Shown piece by piece: positions 6,595-11,837 of a DNA stretch of 11,837 nucleotides. The translations under genes were made by a program, and so were the position numbers. The stretch lies in NCBI GenBank assembly GCA_050184295.1, contig JBFXAM010000135.1:1-11837 (forward strand), in the 5' to 3' direction. Positions within the stretch are counted from its first letter, which is position 1, and the number at the start of each line of letters is the position of its first letter. This DNA comes from JBFXAM01 sp050184295 (GTDB lineage: Bacteria; Planctomycetota; Phycisphaerae; UBA1845; Fen-1342). The notes beneath the pieces are model-generated. The model saw nothing but the letters and a program-made list of their open reading frames with translations, ran no database searches and was not told where the DNA came from.

Positions 6595-8031
6595 TCACGG
6601 TGGCGTGAGCAGCGTCACGAAGCCGTCGATGTCGAAGTTGTTGAAGCGGTGGTCGCGGTTGGTGTCGCCGACGACATTCGGGTCGACCTCGGGATAGAGG
6701 TCGTAGAACGCGTCGGGGTTGACCAGCGCGAGCACGAAAGCGTCGATGTCGAAGTTGTTGACGAAGCCGTCCGCGTTCATGTCGCCGGGCGCGAGCGGCA
6801 CGACGTGGATCGCGTCGAGGCCGACGTCGGGCGTCGAGGCGACCGGTCCGAAGCGGCGGATGAGCCGGGCGTTGCGGGCGACGACCCAGCCGGAATCGCT
6901 GAGCAGGTCGCCTGCGCCGATCCAGCCGACGACCCTGTCTTCGAAGCCCTCTTCGAGCGAGAACCAGACCTCGCCATTGTCGCGGATGATAAACGCGTCG
7001 AGGCCGAGATCGTCCGGCGTGGGCGAGACGGGATGGAAGCGGGCGCGAAGCTGGGCGTTGGTGAGCAGCGGCTCGCCGTGCTGAGCGACGAGGTCGCCGT
7101 GGCCGATGGTCTGCTGGAGGGTGCGGGAGAAGAAGTCGCGTTCGCTGGAGATTTTCCAGCAGCGGCACAGGCCGACGCAGAGGGCGTCGAGGCCGACGTC
7201 CGGCGGGTCGGGATCGAGCGCGCCGAAGAGGTCGGCGTTGCGGGCGACGATCACACCGGTGTCGCTGAAGAGGTCGCCCGCGGAGAGCGGGCCGAGCGAC
7301 TCGCTGAAGGCGTCCTGCTCGGATGAGAAGATAAACTCCTTGCGCGTCGCGTCGGGGGCGTTGACGAAGTAGAGCGCGTCGAGGCCGATGTCGGGCGGAA
7401 TGGGCATCATGCCGAGGTTGCGCGTCAGATCGTGGTTGTCGGCGATGACGGCGCCGCCGCTGCTGAGGATCGCGCCGGCGCCGATGAGGCGCCCGGGCGG
7501 TGGGGCGGTGTCAAAAGGAATCTCGGTCGAGAACCAGAGCGGGTGGGCGGGAACGGCGACGAGGTGCAGGCCGATGCGGTCCTGGCCGGGGGCGCCGGTT
7601 TCCCAAAGCTGAATTTCAAAGGTCGGGTAGAGCGTGACCGGCCGGAAGGGAACCGGCTCGACCGTGCCGCTGTCGAGTTCGGCGAGTCGCGAATCCACGG
7701 AAACGGTGAGACGCATGCGGTGGTGGAGCGGCATCGTGAGCGTCATGAAGCGAAAGTCGCCGGCGCCGTGGACGCGGACCGATGCGTCGGGGCCCTTGGC
7801 ACGAAAGTTCGCGACGTTGTAAATATCGTCGTCGCCGTCGCTGACGAGCTGCATGTCGAAGGTTCCCGTGAGCGGCGTGACGATGACGCCGGGGCCGACT
7901 TCCTCCAGCAGCATCGACGTTTCGAGCAGCCGATAGCGGACCGACCAGTCGTCCTGGGCTTGGGCAAGCGGTGCGGCGAGAGCGGCGATCGCGGCCGCGA
8001 TGACGCCGGTGGTGCGCGCACGATGAGACAT
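6595..8031 (-). CDS. Secreted protein with four ~62-residue GLDA repeats and C-terminal dockerins
   Basis: 478 residues, exported. The signal peptide is MSHRARTTG followed by an alanine-rich core, with probable cleavage after ALAQA at residue 25. Residues 26-150 form a beta-rich N-terminal domain I cannot name. Residues 153-402 hold four tandem repeats spaced 61-64 residues, each opening with (I/V/L)GLDA (GLHL in the first) and containing FS-x-E, a GAGDLLS-like turn, VVARNA-x-L and a closing PD. A fifth partial unit, VGLDAIHVV, ends at 411. Residues 416-478 carry two dockerin-like Ca loops, GDMNADGFVNNFDID and GDTNRDHRFNNFDID. No catalytic motif is recognised. The frame could start upstream at 8127, but the signal peptide and AGGAG (8039-8043, seven bases before the ATG) support 8031. 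It is the first gene of the three-gene minus-strand dockerin set. Repeat regularity suggests a propeller- or solenoid-like fold, which is inference. Confidence 0.85.
   Translation of the reverse strand: MSHRARTTGVIAAAIAALAAPLAQAQDDWSVRYRLLETSMLLEEVGPGVIVTPLTGTFDMQLVSDGDDDIYNVANFRAKGPDASVRVHGAGDFRFMTLTMPLHHRMRLTVSVDSRLAELDSGTVEPVPFRPVTLYPTFEIQLWETGAPGQDRIGLHLVAVPAHPLWFSTEIPFDTAPPPGRLIGAGAILSSGGAVIADNHDLTRNLGMMPIPPDIGLDALYFVNAPDATRKEFIFSSEQDAFSESLGPLSAGDLFSDTGVIVARNADLFGALDPDPPDVGLDALCVGLCRCWKISSERDFFSRTLQQTIGHGDLVAQHGEPLLTNAQLRARFHPVSPTPDDLGLDAFIIRDNGEVWFSLEEGFEDRVVGWIGAGDLLSDSGWVVARNARLIRRFGPVASTPDVGLDAIHVVPLAPGDMNADGFVNNFDIDAFVLALVNPDAFYDLYPEVDPNVVGDTNRDHRFNNFDIDGFVTLLTPP
6826..7575 (-). repeat. 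Four tandem GLDA protein repeats
   Basis: Unit boundaries in the protein are about 153-214, 215-278, 279-341 and 342-402. Conserved positions are the opening hydrophobic-GLDA, FS-x-E about 15-22 residues later, G-x-GDL(L/F)S, a glycine, VxA/T-N-x-x-L, then F/L-x-P and closing PD. The units are diverged at DNA level, so the array is old rather than a recent slippage product. The third unit has three cysteines (CVGLCRC) absent from the others. Confidence 0.8.
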
Positions 8032-8038
8032 AGGGTTT

Positions 8039-8043
8039 CTCCT
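8039..8043 (-). promoter_or_regulatory. Ribosome binding site fixing the start at 8031
   Basis: Reads AGGAG on the minus strand, seven bases before the ATG. It selects this start, immediately before a good signal peptide, over the longer in-frame alternative. Confidence 0.75.
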
Positions 8044-8102
8044 GGCCCCCACTTGGTTTGAGGTGTGAGATACATCAATCCGGCGACCGCACACCGGCAT
8101 AT

Positions 8103-8227
8103 ACCGGCGGGTCGTGGACGGAGACATGGGCCTCGTCCTCCCTTGCGAGAGGCCCTTCGGCCGCGCGCGATGCGCTACCTACAGTCTAGCACGAGTTCTC
8201 AACGGCGGCGCGCTGGGCGCGCGCCCG
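8103..8227. repeat. Diverged direct repeat, copy A
   Basis: The core of 8152-8227 aligns without gaps to 8488-8563 at an offset of 336 bases. Nineteen bases (8152-8170, GCCCTTCGGCCGCGCGCGA) are identical, and overall I count about 57 of 76 matches. Weaker similarity continues left through GACATG-x-GCCTCG to ACCGGCGG, with a 7-base gap. It is not obviously coding. Confidence 0.65.
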
Positions 8228-8444
8228 ATCGAGCGCGAACTTCCCGTTCGACGGCGAAGAACGCGTGCCGCTGCGCGGGCCCGTGTATCGGCCGGCAAGG
8301 ACGCGAAGGCTCCCGCGACGGCTGCGCCGGCGACCGGTCGGCGGAGTGTGTGTGTACCGGGAAACATCAGGTGCCTTCTGGATCCCCCAAACCAAGTTGT
8401 GAAACGATGTGACGCAACGCCCGTAAAGAATACGGCGACGCCGA

Positions 8445-8563
8445 ACCGGCGGAGCGGGACATGAGCCTCGACCGCGCGTTGGGCGATGCCCTTCGGCCGC
8501 GCGCGAAGCGCTATTTGAACTTCAGCACGGGTTTCGGGTGGCGGCGCACTGTGCGCACGTCCG
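8445..8563. repeat. Diverged direct repeat, copy B
   Basis: Partner of copy A at 8103-8227. It ends with an inverted GCGCAC / GTGCGC at 8545-8557 that copy A has lost or never had. Divergence of about 25% in the core indicates an old duplication or two members of a dispersed repeat family. Confidence 0.65.
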
Positions 8564-8717
8564 GGTGGAGGGAAACTGGCTCACAGTGCGGCGCGGCCGG
8601 TCATTCGCGTCGGACGAGGTGACGGAGTCGCGGAAAAACCGAAGGGCCGCGCCGCGGAGCAGGTTGCGCCGGGCACGGCCGCTTCGTATGGATCGCTTGG
8701 CGTCGAGCGGCGCTCGC

Positions 8718-8909
8718 TTAGAACACGCCGGCTTCGCGGGCGATGCGCTTGATCGTCTTGCGCGCCTTTCGCCGCCGGCGCTCCGACGGCTTCTCGAAGT
8801 AGCTGTTTCGCTTGATGTCGCGGTTCAACCCCTCTTTTTCGCAGAGCTTCTTGAACCGCCGGACCAACTGCTCAACCGACTCGTTGCTGCGCACCTTGAC
8901 CTTAATCAT
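8718..8909 (-). CDS. rpsU: 30S ribosomal protein S21
   Basis: 63 residues, the usual length for bacterial S21, starting MIKVKVRSNESVEQLVRRFKK. Family features are the basic tail with PSERRRRKARKTIKRI and the central motif RNSYFEKP. S21 joins the small ribosomal subunit near the 16S 3' end and is involved in initiation. The frame is open upstream of the chosen ATG, but alignment to the family places the start at MIKV. Upstream, AGGAAAGG lies 13 or more bases away and a shorter AGG lies four bases from the ATG, so the ribosome site is atypical. The gene is alone on the minus strand, with a sigma70-like promoter candidate about 240 bases upstream and structured sequence between. Confidence 0.96.
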   Translation of the reverse strand: MIKVKVRSNESVEQLVRRFKKLCEKEGLNRDIKRNSYFEKPSERRRRKARKTIKRIAREAGVF

Positions 8910-9144
8910 GCAACCTGTGGGCCTTTCCTGAGCGAATCGTGACGACAACATCCCCTGCGGCGGGACTCGCTCCGCCGAGGCGGATTCGCCCCAGACCATG
9001 GGGCGGACGCCTGCTCATGCAGGTTCGGAATCCGGGGCCGCAAGCCGGCGCGACGTCGGTTGGCAGCCGACGTGACCGGCCCTTGGTGCGAGGGCACGCC
9101 GACGCATTTCGGCGCACTCCCGCCCGGGAGCGCGCCGCAGCCCG
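8910..9144 (-). other. Structured rpsU leader or small RNA candidate
   Basis: Between the candidate promoter and rpsU, the minus-strand transcript would contain five stem-loops in series: 9111-9121/9126-9136 (11 pairs, 4-base loop), 9079-9083/9091-9095, 9053-9059/9067-9073 (7 perfect pairs, 7-base loop), 9010-9014/9019-9023 (4-base loop) and 8971-8975/8980-8984 (4-base loop). The first stem contains a G-U pair on the minus strand that would be an A-C mismatch on the plus strand, which favours a minus-strand RNA. It does not match RNase P, SRP or tmRNA signatures that I could recall. It could be a long regulatory 5' leader of rpsU or a separate small RNA. Confidence 0.3.
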
Positions 9145-9150
9145 GTGAAC

Positions 9151-9178
9151 AGTATATCGGCAGGCGCTGCGCTCGCAA
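9151..9178 (-). promoter_or_regulatory. Sigma70-like promoter candidate for the rpsU transcript
   Basis: On the minus strand TTGCGA (9178-9173) and TATACT (9156-9151) are separated by 16 bases. The -10 box has five of six consensus bases and the -35 begins TTG. A start near 9144 is predicted, just before a strong hairpin. In a region this GC-rich such an A/T-containing box stands out. Confidence 0.5.
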
Positions 9179-9502
9179 GCAGCCCCCCACACGCTGGGTG
9201 CATCTCGCCCTGGGATTCACGTGCCGCACCTCGCGATCCGTCGCGCCGCGAGGCCGGACGGGCCCCGTGCTCGGTGTGCTGGGCTCCGATCGCTCGCCCC
9301 ACGTGCGACGCACTGGGACGCTCGCTCCCGGCCGGTGTGACATCCGATCCGGCGACGGATCGGCATCTCGTCGACTGCCCCGTCCGAACCGCTGTCCCGC
9401 GCCCCATGCGCCGCGCCCCGTTGACGAAACGCCGCCGCCGCCCGATATTCACCGTCGCGGTTCCGGTCTGGAGAGCGACCTGCTCATCTCGCGGGAGCAC
9501 CC
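9179..9502. other. Gene-free region before the small lipoprotein, with a GNRA-capped hairpin
   Basis: I see no coding gene in these 324 bases. On the plus strand, CCGATCCG (9344-9351) and CGGATCGG (9356-9363) form a perfect 8-bp stem closed by GCGA, a GNRA-type tetraloop. Such loops are common in structured RNAs and are not expected from a DNA-binding palindrome. It lies about 140 bases before the lipoprotein start, so it could belong to that gene's leader or to an unannotated RNA. Confidence 0.4.
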
Positions 9503-9667
9503 ATGCGCAAAGTCAATTGGAAACGGTATCTGCTGGCGTTCTGCAGCGGCTCGATGATGCTTCAGATGCCCGGCTGCACGGAGGTGTTCTCGGTGATCAC
9601 CGGGGTCGCGACCTCGGTCACGGCGGGCGGCGTGATCTACCTCATCACGCGCGTTCTCGAAGACTAA
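9503..9667 (+). CDS. Small putative lipoprotein, 54 aa
   Basis: 54 residues, beginning MRKVNWKRYLLAF. A basic start (RK, KR) is followed by a short hydrophobic stretch and MPGC at residues 22-25, which resembles a lipoprotein signal peptidase II site, though P at -2 and M at -3 are not ideal. After Cys25 comes a hydrophobic segment, VFSVITGVATSVTAGGVIYLI (28-48), and a short charged tail RVLED. It could be lipid-anchored, or simply a protein with two hydrophobic segments. GGGAG at 9493-9497 is five bases before the ATG. I recall similarly patterned short planctomycete proteins but cannot name a family or function. No operon partner is evident; the next plus-strand gene starts 277 bp later. 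Confidence 0.6.
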   Translation: MRKVNWKRYLLAFCSGSMMLQMPGCTEVFSVITGVATSVTAGGVIYLITRVLED

Positions 9668-9944
9668 ACCGCCATCCTCGATTCCGCGGCGCGCCACGTC
9701 ACAAAGATCCGCGCCGGTTGAAGCCCGCGGGTCAACGGTTCGCTCGGCATTCGTCAAGTGCGATCTAGAATCGCTGTGTGCAGACGCCGCGGCAAAGGTC
9801 CGAAAAAATCGCGTTTCACACCCCGCTCGCACTTCGATCAGGGTCGCGCTAAATCCACCAGCGCAAAGGCTTACGGCACGATTCCCTTCCGCTGGCGTGT
9901 CGATTACGCAATAATTGAACGTCTCGGAACCCAGCGGTGATCAC
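9668..9944. other. Intergenic region before the HTH-EIIA gene
   Basis: No gene is seen. A weak inverted repeat, GTTGA (9717-9721) and TCAAC (9732-9736), flanks a CCCGCGGG palindrome and could end the small lipoprotein transcript. TAGAAT near 9766-9771 resembles a -10 box but has no convincing -35 partner. The last 50 bases are less GC-rich than their surroundings, as expected for a promoter region. Confidence 0.35.
9936..9942 (+). promoter_or_regulatory. Extended Shine-Dalgarno GGTGATC deciding the GTG start at 9945
   Basis: GGTGATC is complementary to the 5' side of the anti-Shine-Dalgarno region of 16S rRNA (the GGTGATC part of the full TAAGGAGGTGATC complement). It places the ribosome on GTG at 9945. 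The alternative TTG at 9915 lacks any purine-rich site. Confidence 0.55.
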
Positions 9945-10649
9945 GTGCCTTTCAGCAACCTCAATCTCGACGAGCTCGCACGCCACACCGGAATCAATGC
10001 GCGCGAACTACGCCGCATGGCCGAACGCGGCAAGCTGCCCGGTCAGCTCATCGGCGGCGAATGGCGCTTCAACCGCGCCCGACTGCACGACTGGCTGCAA
10101 CAGGAGATGCACGGCCTCGAAGAGCCGCAAATCCGTAGCCTGGAGCGCGCCACCGCGATCGTGCCCGATGCCGAACTCGTTGGATCGCTGCTGCGCGCGG
10201 ACGGCATCGAACTGCACCTGCCTGCACGTTCGCGCGCCTCGGTCATTCGCGAACTGGTGACGGTGGCCCAGCGCACCGGGCTCGTCTACGACCGCGACGG
10301 CCTGATTGCCGCGATCGAAGAGCGCGAGGAGCTTGGCCCCACAGCGCTGCCGCGCGGTCTGGCGATTCCGCACCCGCGGCGCCCGCTGCCGTGGGCGACC
10401 GCCGAGCCGCTGATTTGCGTCGGCCGCGTTGAGTCCGGAGTGCCGTTTTGTGCGCCGGACCGCCGGCTGACCGACCTGTTTTTTCTTGTGATCAGCCACG
10501 ACGAGCGCGATCACCTGCACGTCCTCGCGCGCCTGTCGCTACTGCTTTCCAGCGAATTGCCCGACGAGCTGCGTGAAGCGCCGGACGCGCCGGCTGCGCT
10601 CGAGCTCATCCTGGGGCACGAACGCAAGCTGCTCGCTCGGCGGCGCTGA
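9945..10649 (+). CDS. Helix-turn-helix / PTS EIIA (fructose-mannitol type) fusion protein
   Basis: 234 residues from the GTG start. Residues 5-54 are an excisionase/MerR-like helix-turn-helix (LDELARHTGINARELRRMAERGKLPG, then GGEWRFNRARLHDWL), the fold that recognises DNA as a short winged helix. Residues about 76-228 are a PTS EIIA domain of the fructose/mannitol/PtsN class, with GLAIPHPR carrying the expected phosphorylatable His143, preceded by the REELGPTALPRG region. EIIA normally passes phosphate from HPr to EIIB or acts as a regulator. Fusion to a DNA-binding-type domain and absence of EIIB/EIIC partners here favour a regulatory role, with phosphorylation of His143 perhaps controlling DNA or protein binding. 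That is inference. The gene is single, 277 bp from the upstream gene, and converges on the cyclodeaminase-family gene 61 bp away. Confidence 0.85.
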   Translation: MPFSNLNLDELARHTGINARELRRMAERGKLPGQLIGGEWRFNRARLHDWLQQEMHGLEEPQIRSLERATAIVPDAELVGSLLRADGIELHLPARSRASVIRELVTVAQRTGLVYDRDGLIAAIEEREELGPTALPRGLAIPHPRRPLPWATAEPLICVGRVESGVPFCAPDRRLTDLFFLVISHDERDHLHVLARLSLLLSSELPDELREAPDAPAALELILGHERKLLARRR

Positions 10650-10710
10650 ACTCCCGCCGTTCATCGATCGCGGCGAGAACCAGCATCGCATCATCGGATT
10701 GCCGCGGGTT
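10650..10710. terminator. Short convergent intergenic region with weak inverted repeats
   Basis: Two plus- and minus-strand genes end here. AGAACC and GGTTCT bracket about 25 bases in the middle of the gap, and CGCCG / CGGCG lie just before. Either could form a weak bidirectional terminator, but neither has a T tract. Confidence 0.2.
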
Positions 10711-11310
10711 CTACGCGGGCTCCGGCGGGTCCGCGTGCGGCGGCGCGAGCAGGCGCTGAAGCTCGTGGTCGATGTGCGCGCGGTCGCTCTCGGACAACAG
10801 CGGCAGGTTGACCCGCACCATGACCGCCGCCGCGCGCATCGCGGCATCGGCCATCACGAGCGCGACCTCCACGTCCGATTGCAGTTGCGGATTCACGATC
10901 AGCGCGAGCCGCGCCAGGTCGAGCCGCAGCTTGCGCGCCAGCGCGACCATCTCGAACGGGACGGCCGCCGCGACGCTCGCCGCGGCCTGGAGCGCCTCAC
11001 GCCGCTGCGGATCGGACTTGGGCAAACGGAACGCCGCATGCAACCCGCCGTACGCGGCCACGTCGTCGTCGAGGAGTTGCTTGAGCAGCTCGCCGGCGCG
11101 CTTGAGGCGGGCGGCGATCTCGCGCACGCGCGGCTCGACGTCGGCAAATTGCGGCTTGCCGATCGTCAGCGCCGCGGCCATGTGACCGAGCGCGGCGGCG
11201 AGCGTGCCGCCGAGCGCCGCGACGCTTCCGCCGCCGGGCGTGGGCTGGTCGGACGCGAGCTGATCGAGGAATCGTCGCAGCGTCTGGTCGAGTTGGGAGT
11301 CGCGGTTCAT
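10711..11310 (-). CDS. Cyclodeaminase/cyclohydrolase family protein (FTCD C-terminal-like)
   Basis: 199 residues, all-helical in character, the typical length for a stand-alone member of the formiminotransferase-cyclodeaminase C-terminal family. The diagnostic segment is DQPTPGGGSVAALGGTLAAALGHMAAALTIGK at residues 21-52, followed by the long helical region with alternating charge and alanine. Family members with known activity act on formiminotetrahydrofolate or methenyltetrahydrofolate in folate one-carbon metabolism. This protein lacks the N-terminal formiminotransferase half of the bifunctional enzyme, so the reaction is likely methenyl-THF cyclohydrolase or formimino-THF cyclodeaminase but cannot be decided from sequence. 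The ATG has a weak GGGAA about nine bases upstream. It is divergent from tadA, 93 bp between starts. The tail APPHADPPEPA is proline-rich and probably disordered. Confidence 0.85.
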   Translation of the reverse strand: MNRDSQLDQTLRRFLDQLASDQPTPGGGSVAALGGTLAAALGHMAAALTIGKPQFADVEPRVREIAARLKRAGELLKQLLDDDVAAYGGLHAAFRLPKSDPQRREALQAAASVAAAVPFEMVALARKLRLDLARLALIVNPQLQSDVEVALVMADAAMRAAAVMVRVNLPLLSESDRAHIDHELQRLLAPPHADPPEPA

Positions 11311-11403
11311 GGTAGATTTCCCGTACGCGGTGCGCTGCGTCGCGCGCGACGAAACAGTGTAACGCAACCCGCGCCGCGTCGCGGGCAGGAACGGGATCCG
11401 AGC

Positions 11404-11837
11404 GTGGCGCCTTTCGACTTGCATCCGGACGAGATCGACCGGCGCTTCATGCGCCACGCGCTCGACGAGGCGGCCCGCGCGCTCGAATCCGAGGACGTAC
11501 CGGTCGGCGCGGTCGTCGTGCGCGACCAGCGCATCATCGGCCGCGGTTGGAACCAGCGCGAGCGGCTTCAGGATCCCACCGCACACGCGGAGATCCTGGC
11601 GCTGACGGCGGCGGCGCAGCACGTCGGTCACTGGCGGCTGGAGAACTGCACCATCTACGTGACGCTGGAGCCTTGCCCGATGTGCGCCGGCGCACTCGTG
11701 CTGGCGCGCATCGAGCGGCTCGTGTTCGGGGCCTTCGATTCCAAGGCGGGCGCGTGCGGCTCGCTCTATGAGATCACGCGCGATCCGCGCCTGAACCACC
11801 GCCTCGTGACCGTCGGCGGCGTCCTGGCCGATCCATG
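11404..11837 (+). CDS. tadA: tRNA-specific adenosine deaminase (partial, runs off the right edge)
   Basis: The first 144 residues are present and the gene continues past the window with no stop. TadA converts adenosine-34 to inosine in the anticodon of tRNA-Arg(ACG), letting one tRNA read CGU, CGC and CGA. The zinc deaminase motif is complete: H61-A-E63 supplies the first ligand and the catalytic glutamate, and P90-C91-P-M-C94 the other two. Other hallmarks are VPVGAVVV (32-39), GRGWNQRE (46-53), DPTAHAEILAL (57-67) and the FGAFDSKAGACGSLYEI segment (108-124). The start is taken as GTG at 11404 with AGGA and GGGA elements 7-15 bases upstream; ATG at 11449 is an alternative that would remove 15 residues. 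Only the last few residues should be missing, since family members are usually about 150-170 long. Confidence 0.95.
   Translation, partial: MAPFDLHPDEIDRRFMRHALDEAARALESEDVPVGAVVVRDQRIIGRGWNQRERLQDPTAHAEILALTAAAQHVGHWRLENCTIYVTLEPCPMCAGALVLARIERLVFGAFDSKAGACGSLYEITRDPRLNHRLVTVGGVLADP

Larger units (their letters stand above)
8032..8717. other. Gene-free region between rpsU and the dockerin genes, with a diverged direct repeat
   Basis: No credible gene is seen in these 686 bases; open frames are arginine-rich and unlike any family I know. The region contains the 5' region of the dockerin gene set (the ribosome site is at 8039-8043; no clear promoter found), a diverged direct repeat (8103-8227 and 8445-8563), and a short inverted match of ACTTGGTTTG near 8049 with its complement near 8390. 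Just past the rpsU stop is a 5-bp hairpin at 8704-8716 (CGAGC / GCTCG). Confidence 0.5.

Noticed and set aside
6563..7168. N-terminal extension of the split-FN3 protein by about 200 residues
   Set aside because: The extension is Arg/Pro-rich, overlaps the GLDA-repeat gene on the same strand, and would bury a good signal peptide that has its own ribosome site.
8049..8398. Inverted match ACTTGGTTTG / CAAACCAAGT flanking part of the gene-free region
   Set aside because: Only about ten bases long with one more after a mismatch, no target-site duplication and no transposase; too short to claim a mobile element.
8538..8942. A 134-codon plus-strand frame covering the rpsU locus
   Set aside because: Its second half is the exact reverse of rpsU, which is unambiguous by family; the rest has no features.
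9018..9034. tRNA-like sequence GCAGGTTCGGAATCC
   Set aside because: It resembles a T-arm but has an extra base in the loop, and no acceptor, D-arm or anticodon arm can be placed around it.
8906..9343. A 145-codon minus-strand frame upstream of rpsU
   Set aside because: The translation is Arg/Ser/Pro/Gly-rich without domain features. It overlaps the promoter and stem-loops of the rpsU leader and lacks a ribosome site.
1..11837. CRISPR array, insertion sequence or prophage
   Set aside because: No regularly spaced identical repeats, no transposase or integrase and no phage structural gene were seen on either strand.

Overview
The window is GC-rich bacterial chromosome, most likely from the phylum Planctomycetota and probably a Phycisphaerae-like lineage. 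The main reason is that three neighbouring secreted proteins end in paired dockerin-like calcium-binding repeats of the GDLNxDGxxNNFDIDPFV type. I associate that form with environmental planctomycete genomes. This taxonomic reading is an inference; no rRNA or other phylogenetic marker is present except ribosomal protein S21.

Layout. Bases 1-809 hold one tiny single-helix membrane protein (195-305, minus) and a gene-free stretch with two strong hairpins that share a loop octamer (514-540 and 611-657). Bases 810-2963 (plus) encode a POT/PTR2 proton-coupled peptide transporter with an unusual ~175-residue insertion in its C-terminal half. A strong shared hairpin (3010-3048) separates it from a convergent minus-strand block, 8031 down to 3108, of three genes that look like one expression unit. 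In transcription order these are: a secreted protein with four ~62-residue GLDA repeats plus dockerins (6595-8031); a secreted protein with a split fibronectin-III domain, Ca-binding repeats and dockerins (4970-6562); and a three-helix membrane-anchored DUF362 protein with dockerins (3108-4811). The dockerin tails of the last two genes are about 90% identical at the DNA level, pointing to recent module duplication or gene conversion.

Bases 8032-8717 are gene-free and contain a diverged direct repeat. Ribosomal protein S21 (rpsU, 8718-8909, minus) follows, with a good sigma70-like promoter about 240 bp upstream of its start and a strongly structured leader or small RNA between. A 54-residue putative lipoprotein (9503-9667, plus) and a fusion of a helix-turn-helix to a PTS EIIA domain (9945-10649, plus) come next. 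The last two genes are divergent: a stand-alone cyclodeaminase/cyclohydrolase-family protein (10711-11310, minus) and tadA, the tRNA adenosine deaminase, which runs off the right edge (11404 onward, plus).

How the parts fit. The right half is housekeeping (translation, tRNA editing, one-carbon metabolism, PTS-type signalling). The left half is cell-surface biology: peptide uptake beside a cluster of exported dockerin-tagged proteins. The cluster is the most novel part. It pairs one predicted membrane-anchored dockerin protein with two soluble secreted ones, without recognisable cohesin or carbohydrate-active domains, so the partner of these dockerins is unknown.
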